This document shows positions 20,853 to 29,609 of a stretch of 64,000 nt of DNA, piece after piece. Under the pieces are notes generated by a model that was given only the letters and a program-made list of their open reading frames with translations, had not been told where the DNA came from and searched no databases. Every line of letters starts with the position of its first letter. Position 1 is the stretch's first letter. The stretch is from a virus: positions 1 through 64,000 of the IMG/VR virus record IMGVR_UViG_3300017917_001342; one strand, written 5' to 3'. The translations under genes and the position numbers were made by a program.

Positions 20853-23657
20853 TCAGACAACGACATTGTGACCGCTTATTTGAGGAGTTGTGATACGCAG
20901 TAAACGTCTCAACAAAGTAATACTCTGAGTGGTTGGTATACCTTGATCAAACGTTGTACTATACAGATCAAAAATAGTAAACTCTTGATCAAAAATTGTA
21001 GTACCCCATGCGAGATAAGCTATTCCCTGCCATAATACATAGTCGTCGTCAAATCGAGTGTTGCCAAAATCAAAAATTTCTAAATTATTATCAAATATTG
21101 TGTCTTTTGGTTCTAACCATTCAGCAAAGAACGTGCCGCCGCCGTCCCATTGTGTTTGGCCGCCATCAAATGTAGTGTCGCCTGTCCAGTTGATGCCTTG
21201 CATTTCTATTATTGCATGCTGTAACGGCCATCGGTTGTAATAGAATTCTGCGTTGACTTCCGGAGTTTGTCTATTAACTACATCATCGCCATATGATGTA
21301 TACACTGTTCCAATACCAATATAAGGGAACCACGTTTTTTGCCATGATGGTAGTAACTCTTTGCCAGCAACACTAACTGATGCAGATGTATATCCTGCAC
21401 CACCATCTATTACTCTACAGTCCAATATGCCCAATTTAAATGTGACATCTGCAGGTAAGCTGTTAATATCGGTGTCGTTTGTCAAACGCATTATACCAAC
21501 TGGCCACACTGTGTAACTACCACCTGTGATTATTTCAAAATTTAAAATACTACCGTTTTCATCGACTTCGCTTACTTTGACAATTGCAGGACTATTACTA
21601 GTGTGGCTGATAGTAATTTCCTGTCCAACAGTCCAATTTGTACCAGGATAGTTGATTGTGTAACCGATTACAGTTAAATTACTTGAAATTGTAGCAGGTA
21701 TTGTGCCACCAGATACTACAATAGTTGGTTCATACAAATAGCCAGATCCTGGATTGATGATTTCAATACCAGTAATAGTGTTAGTACCGTAATCTATAAT
21801 AGCTTGTAATTCTGCACCAGATCCTTGCCCATCTGTAACCCATCCCAATCCAGAAATAAGATCATTACGTATGTTTTCGAGACTAGGAGGATATGTTGGT
21901 GCAAATTTTATTTGCCAATTGCTGTTTGTTCCTGCGCCACTTGTAAGTTGACTGTCTATTATGATAACGTAATCGCTGACAAATGTAATAGGACCCTGCA
22001 TCCAAACTGTTGGGTTATTGGTGTTAGATATACGTAGCTGAGTTCCTACAACAAGACTGCTGCTAGCTGGTAGCATAGTAAGAGAATCAAATGTCACTAG
22101 TCCTTTTGACACTGTAACAGTGTCATTGCTGACACCCAATACATCTGCAATTTGTGGTATTACAGAATCTGCACCGTCTGTATTATCTAACACAGAACTG
22201 TAAAAAAATGTAGTTGTTGGGCTAACTTCAACGTTGGTAACTGCACCTATCATTACTTCGCTTGTATGTAGATGTAGGTTTGCAAAATTAATAGCCGTCG
22301 ATGGATTATCTACTGAATAGTTTAATCCTGTTATCAATGGTATGTATGGTGTGTATTGAAGTTCTTGAGGTGTAACATTTGCATCAGGAACCCAGGAATA
22401 GTTGATCACAGTTCCGGCGTAATTGTAATAGGCGTTTTTGATATTGCCTTCTAGCGGTATCGTTAAATTTAAATACTGATATTTTACGCCGCGTTGAACA
22501 GACAGCGTGTATCTACGAGTTATAGTTTGTACACCATCATTTGCACTTATATCAAAATAATAGTCTCTATCTCTAGTTTGGAATTCTAAAAATCCACTTA
22601 TAAAACCAAACTGTCTATCAAGTATCAATGTTCTAGGTAAAATACCACCTACTAGATTGTAGTCAATTGTACCCGGCTGTGTAGTAATTGCACTGACATC
22701 AAATGCATGGAATCGACCATCTAAGACTGGACCCAGGTTTGCAGAACTGTTAGTCCATCGTAAGAAATCGCCAATGCTTGAAGGATTACCAATAATGTCA
22801 AATGTTCTAATAGAAACACCGTTGACACTTGTTGCAGCAACAGTAAATTGATACACAGTTGTAGTATATTCTACTGGCAAATTACCATAGATCAATGCTT
22901 GATTAGATACAGAAGCGTTGCTTACAAGTGTAAAAGGAAAACTAGGTGTGCTCGACACAATGCTGTATGATATAGGTACACCGCTGCTTTCATATGCAGC
23001 TATAGGTACTTCAACAAATTGATTTTCAAAATCCTCAGCTATTAACCCACTTGGTGTAACCCATGCAGGTGCATGCGGTATTGTCAATACTGAAATAGTT
23101 ACATCGAGATCGCTATAGACTGCACCAGTTGTTGCACGTATCGTAAATGGTGTGATCACATCTGACAACACTGTGGGAGCAATGTATGTTATTACACCAG
23201 TTTGCGAATTTATAGATAAACCCACAGGCGGTGTAAATTCTGGAATACTATACACAATAGGATATGCAGTGTCAGTTGTTGCAGACACTGTATAGGTTGT
23301 AGTAACTCCGCTAGATGCATAGCCTAAAAATGATCGTTGTCCAAACCAGCTAGGTGCATTAACCACCGGTGTGATTGCTATGGTAAATGTGCGGTCAGCT
23401 ACTTGATTTTGTGGATTAGTAATTCGCCATGTTATTTGGCTAACAGTGTTTATTGCAACGCCGTTACTTTCGCCTGTTATCACAATGGTATTGTTCTGTC
23501 TTTGCCATTGCAGTCCGGCTGGTAAATTACCATTTAGACGAGTTACTGTGCTGTCAGTTGGTGCAGAAAATGATACAGTCAACGGATTAATGTTGAAGCT
23601 GTAAGTTTCAATATACGTGCCTAAATTACCAGGCGTTATCCAAATAGGTACTGTCAT
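20853..23657 (-). CDS. Large adhesin-type protein with Ig-like (putative Ig/cadherin-like) domains
   Basis: This protein has 934 residues. The first half is a chain of about four domains of roughly 95 residues with the pattern of bacterial putative-Ig modules: pairs such as LPAGLQWQ, PVGLSINSQTGVI and LPRTLILDRQFGFISG. A long beta-rich region follows. The last 110 residues are aromatic and acidic (TIFDNNLEIFDFGNTRFDDD) with repeated FD turns. Cell-surface binding by a tail structure is inferred. It sits in the fibre cassette behind a late promoter. Confidence 0.75.
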   Translation of the reverse strand: MTVPIWITPGNLGTYIETYSFNINPLTVSFSAPTDSTVTRLNGNLPAGLQWQRQNNTIVITGESNGVAINTVSQITWRITNPQNQVADRTFTIAITPVVNAPSWFGQRSFLGYASSGVTTTYTVSATTDTAYPIVYSIPEFTPPVGLSINSQTGVITYIAPTVLSDVITPFTIRATTGAVYSDLDVTISVLTIPHAPAWVTPSGLIAEDFENQFVEVPIAAYESSGVPISYSIVSSTPSFPFTLVSNASVSNQALIYGNLPVEYTTTVYQFTVAATSVNGVSIRTFDIIGNPSSIGDFLRWTNSSANLGPVLDGRFHAFDVSAITTQPGTIDYNLVGGILPRTLILDRQFGFISGFLEFQTRDRDYYFDISANDGVQTITRRYTLSVQRGVKYQYLNLTIPLEGNIKNAYYNYAGTVINYSWVPDANVTPQELQYTPYIPLITGLNYSVDNPSTAINFANLHLHTSEVMIGAVTNVEVSPTTTFFYSSVLDNTDGADSVIPQIADVLGVSNDTVTVSKGLVTFDSLTMLPASSSLVVGTQLRISNTNNPTVWMQGPITFVSDYVIIIDSQLTSGAGTNSNWQIKFAPTYPPSLENIRNDLISGLGWVTDGQGSGAELQAIIDYGTNTITGIEIINPGSGYLYEPTIVVSGGTIPATISSNLTVIGYTINYPGTNWTVGQEITISHTSNSPAIVKVSEVDENGSILNFEIITGGSYTVWPVGIMRLTNDTDINSLPADVTFKLGILDCRVIDGGAGYTSASVSVAGKELLPSWQKTWFPYIGIGTVYTSYGDDVVNRQTPEVNAEFYYNRWPLQHAIIEMQGINWTGDTTFDGGQTQWDGGGTFFAEWLEPKDTIFDNNLEIFDFGNTRFDDDYVLWQGIAYLAWGTTIFDQEFTIFDLYSTTFDQGIPTTQSITLLRRLLRITTPQISGHNVVV

Positions 23658-23661
23658 GATT

Positions 23662-23689
23662 CATCCGATTGTATGATATTTATCGGATG
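23662..23689 (-). promoter_or_regulatory. Late promoter GATAAATA with 8-bp inverted repeat covering the ribosome site
   Basis: On the minus strand CATCCGAT, 12 nt, then ATCGGATG, immediately before AATC-ATG. The late box GATAAATA (23684-23677) overlaps the 5' arm. The 3' arm contains the GGA that would bind 16S rRNA. RNA started from this box would begin downstream of the 5' arm, leaving the ribosome site free. Confidence 0.6.
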
Positions 23690-24213
23690 GCTTTGACTAC
23701 CTCATCTTCTAGCCAAGCACGCTTTGCAAAAACAATGTTCTCGCTTAGTGCCAACTTAACGTGCAATAACGATTCGTCAGTTCGTAGATATAAACTGGTA
23801 CCACCGTAGGTGTGAAAATAATCTTGTTTATAAACACCTAGATTAGATTTGTACCAGTCTCTAATATCTAAATCGCCCTGTCGTACATATAGAGAGTATC
23901 TATACTTTTTGTAGTACAGTTGATCTCGTAATTCTAAAGTAAGACCTTGACGCAGTTGTTGTTCAGCAACTTCATTAAATGGTTTGCTGTAGTCTACTAC
24001 GCGATCACCAAAAATCTCAATTAGCTGATTGTAGCCAGATTCATTACAGTAAAATCTATCGTTTACCTGTTTCCTACTAAGACTGTGTGTGCGTTTTTTA
24101 TGAGACCCTGGCAAATTTTTCTTACACCATTCGACAGGATCACTGTCACCGTTTGCAGTGGCAATTTGAACCATGTGTGTGTATTTTTTATAGTAGAGTT
24201 CAGTAGTCCACAT
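23680..24213 (-). CDS. Two-module relative of the Trp-family small proteins
   Basis: The ATG at 24213 lies 2 bp after the HesB stop, so I prefer it to the longer frame. Two internal repeats are visible, ELYYKKYTHM...EWCKKNLPG and QLYYKKYRYS...DWYKSNLGV, each giving the helix-Trp-Asn pattern of the small-protein arrays. The C-terminal LLHVKLAL resembles their ending without the Trp. It may be a fused duplicate. Function unknown. Confidence 0.55.
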   Translation of the reverse strand: MWTTELYYKKYTHMVQIATANGDSDPVEWCKKNLPGSHKKRTHSLSRKQVNDRFYCNESGYNQLIEIFGDRVVDYSKPFNEVAEQQLRQGLTLELRDQLYYKKYRYSLYVRQGDLDIRDWYKSNLGVYKQDYFHTYGGTSLYLRTDESLLHVKLALSENIVFAKRAWLEDEVVKAIR

Positions 24214-24215
24214 GC

Positions 24216-24569
24216 TTAGTTCTTTAGATCTGTGGCTAACTGGAAGCTCTCGCCGCATCCACAGGTGTTGATTGCCAAAGGGTTTGACCATATTAATTGC
24301 GATTCAAATTCAGTTGTTTTTAGATCAAGTATGCTGCCGATAATGCTTAGAATACTTGCACCGTCTATTACTACTCGGCAACTATCCCAATTAACTACTT
24401 CGTCAAATTTACCGTATTGATCCCATTCGCAGAGATCGTAGGTATATTTGTGACCACTACAGCCTTTGTTGTTAACCCCAACACGCAGATGCTTGTTGGG
24501 ATTGTTTTTTAGTATTTCACTGATATACTGCTTGGCAGCAGGTGTAATTGTTATAAACTCTCGTGTCAC
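24216..24569 (-). CDS. HesB/IscA-type iron-sulfur cluster carrier
   Basis: This protein has 117 residues. It carries the three conserved cysteines of A-type carriers: Cys37 in NKGCSG and Cys103/Cys105 in CGCGESF at the C-terminus, with the ITPAAKQYISEIL opening typical of the family. Such proteins deliver Fe-S clusters to apo-enzymes. A radical SAM enzyme, which needs a 4Fe-4S cluster, is encoded 430 bp away on the other strand. The start is GTG, overlapping the previous stop (GTGA). Confidence 0.85.
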   Translation of the reverse strand: MTREFITITPAAKQYISEILKNNPNKHLRVGVNNKGCSGHKYTYDLCEWDQYGKFDEVVNWDSCRVVIDGASILSIIGSILDLKTTEFESQLIWSNPLAINTCGCGESFQLATDLKN

Positions 24570-24895
24570 TTATCAAATCCATCGCTAAGCATCATGAACA
24601 ACATCTTTTGTTCAATTGCTTCGTCGATGTTAGGCCACATTGACTTCAATTGATCAGCAGTGATTTCGACATACTGATTTTGAGCTTTTTTCTTTGCCAA
24701 CACATCCATTTGAATGCTGGGCTTCCAAGATGAATGTTTGTTGACACTGATAGTTTTGCCAACAATCGCCCAAAACGCAAATGCAACCTGTTGATAATTG
24801 CGCACATTGGTACCAGATGTTGGTACCATCCAACCCCAAATTTTATTACCGGGCTCGTAGTACATAACTTGTTTGATCTCGTAATTTGCGGTCAT
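24566..24895 (-). CDS. Hypothetical protein, possibly WGR-like, 109 aa
   Basis: I choose the ATG at 24895 over a TTG nine bases upstream. The pattern YEPGNKIWGWM...FWAIVGKTISV...ADQLKSMWP resembles the protein encoded at 36071-36364 (KLWGVLERV...FWCRRGAKMQF...LEQIYP). Both may be divergent WGR-type domains. No catalytic motif is seen. It begins the HesB operon. Confidence 0.5.
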   Translation of the reverse strand: MTANYEIKQVMYYEPGNKIWGWMVPTSGTNVRNYQQVAFAFWAIVGKTISVNKHSSWKPSIQMDVLAKKKAQNQYVEITADQLKSMWPNIDEAIEQKMLFMMLSDGFDK

Positions 24896-24916
24896 GGCAT
24901 CCAACTCAAATGTTGT

Positions 24917-24956
24917 TCATATGTCAGTAGTATATATGACTTTATCATTTTGTCTA
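24917..24956 (-). promoter_or_regulatory. Host-type promoter with 6-bp inverted repeat, HesB operon
   Basis: On the minus strand TAGACA (24956-24951), 16 bp, TATACT (24934-24929). TCATAT and ATATGA (24934-24939 and 24917-24922) flank the -10 with an 11-nt loop. Confidence 0.5.
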
Positions 24957-24964
24957 GGTATTAT

Positions 24965-24993
24965 TTGCAGATATTTTGCTGATCTGGCATAAT
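24965..24993 (+). promoter_or_regulatory. Putative promoter for the radical SAM gene
   Basis: On the plus strand TTGCAG (24965-24970), 17 bp, CATAAT (24988-24993). The -10 ends only 5 bp before the ATG at 24999 and no Shine-Dalgarno is present. If it is used, the mRNA would be nearly leaderless. Confidence 0.4.
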
Positions 24994-24998
24994 TTACT

Positions 24999-27113
24999 AT
25001 GAAAGAATTTGGAAAAGTCGACCATTCAGCTAGCACAACACGATTTGATTCTGACGACAGACATCAACGTATGTTGCAGGCAATAACACCGTGGGCTAAA
25101 AAGCTACCACAGAAAAATCTAACACCTGTTGAAGTAAAACCTGCAACACGTAAAACCAAGCTGCTCTTAATGTTGCTGCCAGAGTGGGCGCACAAGTTTC
25201 CGCCCTATAATCTAGCAAGACTTGGCAGTGTCACTAGAGCCGCTGGTTACGAAACTCATATCTGGGACATAAATGTAGCAGCGCGAAGAGATTTTATACA
25301 AAATGATTGGCCTAAAATAAACTACGATCCCTGGGATGGTATGAGAGACTGGCATTGGATGGCTCCGCAGTATTTTGACGATCTGCACGAGTATATGCAG
25401 CCATTGTTAGAAATGTATCTTAAAAAAATCTCAGAACTCAAACCCGATTTAATCGGGTTTACACTGTACTACTGTAATCAGGCTCCGACACTGTGGCTTG
25501 CTCAACAGATAAAACGTCGCTGGCCTCACATTAAAATTGCAGTGGGTGGGTCTGCAACACATCCGCAATATTATAAACCAGATCCGGAATATGATTATGT
25601 CATAAACGGCGAGGGCGAAAATCTACTACTGAAACTGTTAGAAGATATAGAGAACGGTGTAGAACACGTAACACCGTTGACTCTACGTCAACCAGAAAAC
25701 GAAAAGATGGATTTGGACAAATTACCTTTGCCAGACTACAGTTTTTTTGATTTTAATCAGTATGATATACCAAACGGTGTAAACAGTGAACTCAGTAGAG
25801 GCTGCACGGCTAAATGCACATTCTGTGAAGAAACACATTTCTATAGATATCGGCAACGTCAAGCGGGCAGTGTGCTAAAAGAAGTAACACATTTGTATGA
25901 TACCTACGGCATAGACACATTCTGGTTTATTGACAGCCTTGTTAACGGTAATCTAAACGAACTTCGTGCATTTTGCAAAGGTATAGTTGCAGCAGGTATG
26001 AATATACATTGGACTGGCTATGCAAGATGCGACGGTAGAATGGACTTAGACTATTACAAGGACCTTGCTGCCAGTGGATGTGTTGCACTAAACTATGGTT
26101 GTGAAAGTGGCAGTCAAGCAGTGCTCGATGCTATGGATAAACGTGTTAGCGTTGAGGAAATGGAAGCTAACTTTCGCAGCGGCAAACTAACTGGTGTCGA
26201 AGCATATACCAACTGGATAGTTGCATTTCCAACTGAAACACTAGTTGATTTTTCGCACACTATGACTATGCTGTGGAGAAATCGCAACAACAATATAACA
26301 GTTATCAGTCCAGGACAGGGATTTGGCGTAGGGCTTGACACGATTGTTGGACAAAACTTGCCCAAGTTTGGACTCAGTGACATTTACTACATGCGTCAAT
26401 GGATACGTAGCGATTTTACTATGGGTAAATTACATCGCATGATGCGTGTTAAAACCTTTAACATATTTTTAGACAATCTAGTAACAGAACAACCTATTGC
26501 TAAAAGCACTAGGCCCGAACTCAAAAAAACCTACACTATAGAATTTAACAATCCGCAGAGATTAAATGAAATCGAATATGAGTCGTTTGACTACAATATA
26601 ATAAGTGCAAATATAAATCCATTTGCTGATTCAGCGTTGAATGAAATTTGGCCGCTATTGCGCATGCTGTGGAGAACCCGCGGCGGCTATAAAACATATA
26701 TACGATTCAACAAAGACGAAGATTTCAAAGAGTTTGGTAGTAATACTGCATGCCCATTTGATGCAGAGTTTAATTTCGAAATTGACGACCACGGCAAATG
26801 GTCAGCAGATTTTTCATGGAATTTTGATCAGCCAGAAGATCCATGGATGATTGTTGACTATACTAGAGAAACAACCAATGCTAGTATACGTGCAAGACGT
26901 TTAGCCAGACCAGATCTTGCAGATCCAACCAATGCATTTAGTGAAGATGAATGGAACCAAAAAGTTCAGTTGAAACAGCAATATGAACAAATTGATTTGT
27001 CATTTTCACACACATGGTCCGGTCAAGGAAACTGGGGCAAAACTGCTCGTCTTACCCCAGATGAAAATGTCAGCTTGTTTACAGCTATGCTACGTAATAT
27101 TAAATCGCAGTAA
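24999..27113 (+). CDS. B12-binding-domain radical SAM enzyme
   Basis: This protein has 704 residues. Residues 50-240 form a cobalamin-binding-like Rossmann domain (LLPEWAHKFPPYNLARLGS, VGGSATHP, YVINGEGE). The radical SAM core follows with Cys269, Cys273 and Cys276 in GCTAKCTFC, which bind the 4Fe-4S cluster. A GCESGSQAVLDAMDK motif, common in this class, comes later. A C-terminal region of 250 residues is unassigned. Members methylate or rearrange varied substrates; the substrate here is unknown. It is the only plus-strand gene between 10.6 and 51.8 kb. Its 3' end overlaps the convergent Dps gene by 14 bp. Confidence 0.85.
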   Translation: MKEFGKVDHSASTTRFDSDDRHQRMLQAITPWAKKLPQKNLTPVEVKPATRKTKLLLMLLPEWAHKFPPYNLARLGSVTRAAGYETHIWDINVAARRDFIQNDWPKINYDPWDGMRDWHWMAPQYFDDLHEYMQPLLEMYLKKISELKPDLIGFTLYYCNQAPTLWLAQQIKRRWPHIKIAVGGSATHPQYYKPDPEYDYVINGEGENLLLKLLEDIENGVEHVTPLTLRQPENEKMDLDKLPLPDYSFFDFNQYDIPNGVNSELSRGCTAKCTFCEETHFYRYRQRQAGSVLKEVTHLYDTYGIDTFWFIDSLVNGNLNELRAFCKGIVAAGMNIHWTGYARCDGRMDLDYYKDLAASGCVALNYGCESGSQAVLDAMDKRVSVEEMEANFRSGKLTGVEAYTNWIVAFPTETLVDFSHTMTMLWRNRNNNITVISPGQGFGVGLDTIVGQNLPKFGLSDIYYMRQWIRSDFTMGKLHRMMRVKTFNIFLDNLVTEQPIAKSTRPELKKTYTIEFNNPQRLNEIEYESFDYNIISANINPFADSALNEIWPLLRMLWRTRGGYKTYIRFNKDEDFKEFGSNTACPFDAEFNFEIDDHGKWSADFSWNFDQPEDPWMIVDYTRETTNASIRARRLARPDLADPTNAFSEDEWNQKVQLKQQYEQIDLSFSHTWSGQGNWGKTARLTPDENVSLFTAMLRNIKSQ

Positions 27114-27558
27114 GTGCGCCGCCCACTGGATTGATAAGTGTTCTCAACTGCCAACGTGTCTTTGCATGCGAATCCAGTCGTTCTGCAATGTAGTTCATAA
27201 TAGCCTGATTGTCTGCAATCTCAGCAATTTCAAACAATTTGTTAAGGAACATTATCATACGTTCATGATCTTTTAACAGACGATCGATGTAGCCTTTTGC
27301 ATCCAATATGCCTTCTAAGTCATCTACTAAACTAAGAGACTTGTATTCTGCTAAGCTACCTGGTGCAAATGCATCTAGTTCGCGTATTTTTTCTGCAATA
27401 GTATCAACTTGATCAAATAGATCTTGATATTGCTCACCAAACATGCTGTGCAGTTGTGGAAAGAACATACCAGTTACGTTCCAATGTGCATTGTGTGTTT
27501 TGAGATACAATGCAAAATTTGTTGCTAAGAAAACTTTAAGTCCGTCTACAAGATCCAT
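27100..27558 (-). CDS. Dps-like ferritin (DNA protection during starvation)
   Basis: This protein has 152 residues. THNAHWNVTG and DTIAEKIRELD are the Dps signatures. His25, Asp52 and Glu56 have exactly the spacing of the ferroxidase residues His51, Asp78 and Glu82 of E. coli Dps. The shell would oxidise and store iron with peroxide and may bind DNA, although no Lys-rich N-terminal tail is present. It has a TATAAATA late box and CGGAG before the ATG. Confidence 0.9.
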   Translation of the reverse strand: MDLVDGLKVFLATNFALYLKTHNAHWNVTGMFFPQLHSMFGEQYQDLFDQVDTIAEKIRELDAFAPGSLAEYKSLSLVDDLEGILDAKGYIDRLLKDHERMIMFLNKLFEIAEIADNQAIMNYIAERLDSHAKTRWQLRTLINPVGGALTAI

Positions 27559-27570
27559 GATACAACTCCG

Positions 27571-27597
27571 CTGTGCTGATGATATTTATACACACAG
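27571..27597 (-). promoter_or_regulatory. Late promoter TATAAATA with short inverted repeat, Dps gene
   Basis: TATAAATA (27590-27583) lies between CTGTG and CACAG arms (27593-27597 and 27571-27575). The 3' arm ends next to the CGGAG ribosome site. The arms are only 5 bp. Confidence 0.6.
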
Positions 27598-27600
27598 TTA

Positions 27601-28419
27601 TTAATTTGATCCGCACTGTGTTTTTTTAGCTGTAGTCAATGTTTTGAAATTAGCTGGCCAAATCGTAGTTGATTTTTTATTTTTGTCAACAGTGTTTGGT
27701 ACAGGAAAAGTTATACCAGACAACTGTTCAATTTCACCGATGCTAACTGATACTGTGGATAAATCAGTACCTTGTCCTTCTCGTTGCGGAAACAAAAATG
27801 CCTGCGCCTGTTGCGTATTGTTGTCTATTATGATCTTATAGAGATAATCTGGTACAACTACAGAATTAGAACCTATAGTTTTACTTGTGCCAACGGTGTA
27901 AATGTTACCGGCATATACTGTATATGTGTGTTTAGTGGTCCACGCCCAGGTACGTTCTGTAGTTTCAAGTACTTTCCATATGCCTCTGTTGAGTCCTGGT
28001 AATTGCGGACTCATGTTGCTCAACAAAAAGCTTTCATACATTGCATCTTCATTGAATGCCATACTAGCAGCACTGGCAATATGCCCAATGTCATATCCAC
28101 TTTTAGCGTAGTCATCTAACTCTGATTGCTGCCAATCTGGTAAGCTACGGTCTTCTGCAAATGAATTGCTTCTTGGTATACAACCCACAGCACGATCCGG
28201 TGTTAATGTGTATGTTACCCAAATTGGAATTTTCGCAACAATGTCATATTCTAAAATGTATGCACTTCTACATATTAATGTATTACCAACTCGAGTACTT
28301 GGCATACCCCAAGGCGTTAGTGCAGCGCATTGTTCTACTGGTCGAGGTGAAGATTGATCCCATGCAAATGCATGCATAGGTGTAACCAACAGAAATATAG
28401 CGAGAATTTTTGATAACAT
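27601..28419 (-). CDS. Secreted DNA/RNA non-specific endonuclease (NUC1 family)
   Basis: This protein has 272 residues and a clear signal peptide (LSKILAIFLLVTPMHAFA, cleavage near residue 19). The active-site motif is DIGH (110-113), corresponding to DRGH with Arg replaced by Ile; His113 is retained. LSNMSPQ (133-139), the metal-ligand Asn144 and the following W-x-x-LE fit the beta-beta-alpha metal nuclease family. Export to the periplasm suggests digestion of incoming or released DNA, or lysis-related scavenging. The start is controlled by a hairpin and late box. Confidence 0.8.
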   Translation of the reverse strand: MLSKILAIFLLVTPMHAFAWDQSSPRPVEQCAALTPWGMPSTRVGNTLICRSAYILEYDIVAKIPIWVTYTLTPDRAVGCIPRSNSFAEDRSLPDWQQSELDDYAKSGYDIGHIASAASMAFNEDAMYESFLLSNMSPQLPGLNRGIWKVLETTERTWAWTTKHTYTVYAGNIYTVGTSKTIGSNSVVVPDYLYKIIIDNNTQQAQAFLFPQREGQGTDLSTVSVSIGEIEQLSGITFPVPNTVDKNKKSTTIWPANFKTLTTAKKTQCGSN

Positions 28420-28423
28420 TTAA

Positions 28424-28448
28424 TACTCCGTTTATCGGAGTACTTATC
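28424..28448 (-). promoter_or_regulatory. Late-type promoter GATAAGTA inside a hairpin that hides the ribosome site
   Basis: On the minus strand TACTCCG, ATAAA, CGGAGTA, then TTAA-ATG: a perfect 7-bp stem with a 5-nt loop. Its 3' arm is the Shine-Dalgarno CGGAG. GATAAGTA (28448-28441; 6 of 8 matches to the late consensus) overlaps the 5' arm. Transcription from it would begin in the loop and leave the ribosome site single-stranded. Confidence 0.6.
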
Positions 28449-28674
28449 ACGGAATATAGTGAGCGATCAGTTCCATACCCAAATGATTTGCAAGCCATTG
28501 TCCAGGTCTGTTTGACATGCGATTGAAAATCACTTTGGTATTGGCAATGATTAGAGTAATGGTTTTACCATCTTTGCTGGTTCTATCGAGAATAGCATCG
28601 ATGGTTTTGTTGGTGTTGCTGTTAGTAACTTTGACCTTGCGAGTATTGTAGTCTTTAGTACTAATATCGCCCAT
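28447..28674 (-). CDS. Small hypothetical protein, 75 aa
   Basis: This small basic protein (KDYNTRKVKVTNSNTNK) has a beta-like centre (GKTITLIIANTKVIFNRM) and a hydrophobic end. No family is recognised. AAGGGA lies about 8 bp before the ATG, and the gene follows its neighbour by 4 bp. Confidence 0.5.
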   Translation of the reverse strand: MGDISTKDYNTRKVKVTNSNTNKTIDAILDRTSKDGKTITLIIANTKVIFNRMSNRPGQWLANHLGMELIAHYIP

Positions 28675-28678
28675 TGAA

Positions 28679-28909
28679 TTATTCCCTTAGCAGTTTGAAC
28701 ATTACGGATTCAGTTGGTACTATCAATATATCTTTGGGATATCGTAGCACAGTGTATTCAAGTTTCCTAGATTTTAATGTGATCATTTTTGGATTTATTT
28801 TTTCAACTAGGAATATTCTTAACGAGTTACTTTCAAAAGACACTGCATATTGACCCAATGCAATTTCTTCACCAAATATATCTCGATGTGCAACAAGTTT
28901 TTTAGCCAT
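28679..28909 (-). CDS. Small hypothetical protein, 76 aa
   Basis: The sequence shows beta-strand periodicity (LGQYAVSFESNSLRIFLVEKI, LKSRKLEYTVLRY), suggesting a small barrel. No motif is recognised. It overlaps the end of the phosphomannomutase-like gene by 8 bp, which implies coupled translation. Confidence 0.5.
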   Translation of the reverse strand: MAKKLVAHRDIFGEEIALGQYAVSFESNSLRIFLVEKINPKMITLKSRKLEYTVLRYPKDILIVPTESVMFKLLRE

Positions 28910-29600
28910 TTAACCCTCGCAATATGCTCCATGTTTCTTGCCAGTTTTTTACATGATAACAAATGCCAAGGTTATTGTCCCAGATAGCTTTAGCTAAGGA
29001 ATAATCATTGCCAGCTTTGTCCATACGGTCACCAAAGAAGTGCAGAGGTTGCTGGATAGATTCGTGATCAACTATTTGACTTTTACCACAGCCGCGTTTG
29101 GATATGTCAAGCCCGGTTTCGCCTGCAACACCTACTTCGATGTCTGGCCATTTACTGCGTATTTCAGCAGCAACTCTAAGTCGTTCACCCTCTACACAGT
29201 CATATTCATAATAGGACTTGCGTTCTTTTAATGAAGCATTACGTCCTACTATGCTGAAATTGCACAGTCCTACACGTTTTTCAATATGCTTACCTGTTTT
29301 GATCGACCATTGGCTTTCCTGTAGTTTTTGCTCTAAAAACTGCTCAAGATCACTCGGCAATGTCCAGTCGCTTCGGTAAAACTCTTTGCCGTGTTTGAAT
29401 ATGTGATTGCCAGAACAGTTATAGACTACTGTGCTGTTGTAGAGTTCGTCGCCTATTTGTTCTCTAGTCTTTGCTGGATCAGATCCTGTTACTAGAACAA
29501 AGTCCTTTTTTAAATCGCGTAATAGCCATAGTCTGAACTGTTCATCTATACGGCCTCTACTAGGAGTCAGTGTACCATCTACATCAAATATCAATAGCAT
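28902..29600 (-). CDS. HAD-superfamily phosphomannomutase-like enzyme
   Basis: This protein has 232 residues. DVDGTLTPSR (6-15) gives the catalytic Asp pair. RVGLCNFSIVGRNAS (109-123), GLDISKRGCGK (163-173) and FFGDRMDKAGND (188-199) match, in order, the conserved blocks of the eukaryotic-type phosphomannomutase (HAD class IIB). The family interconverts mannose-6- and mannose-1-phosphate, feeding GDP-sugar synthesis. A sugar role fits the GalE-like and FkbM-type genes further along. Confidence 0.8.
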   Translation of the reverse strand: MLLIFDVDGTLTPSRGRIDEQFRLWLLRDLKKDFVLVTGSDPAKTREQIGDELYNSTVVYNCSGNHIFKHGKEFYRSDWTLPSDLEQFLEQKLQESQWSIKTGKHIEKRVGLCNFSIVGRNASLKERKSYYEYDCVEGERLRVAAEIRSKWPDIEVGVAGETGLDISKRGCGKSQIVDHESIQQPLHFFGDRMDKAGNDYSLAKAIWDNNLGICYHVKNWQETWSILRGLNG

Positions 29601-29609
29601 TGTGAGCCT

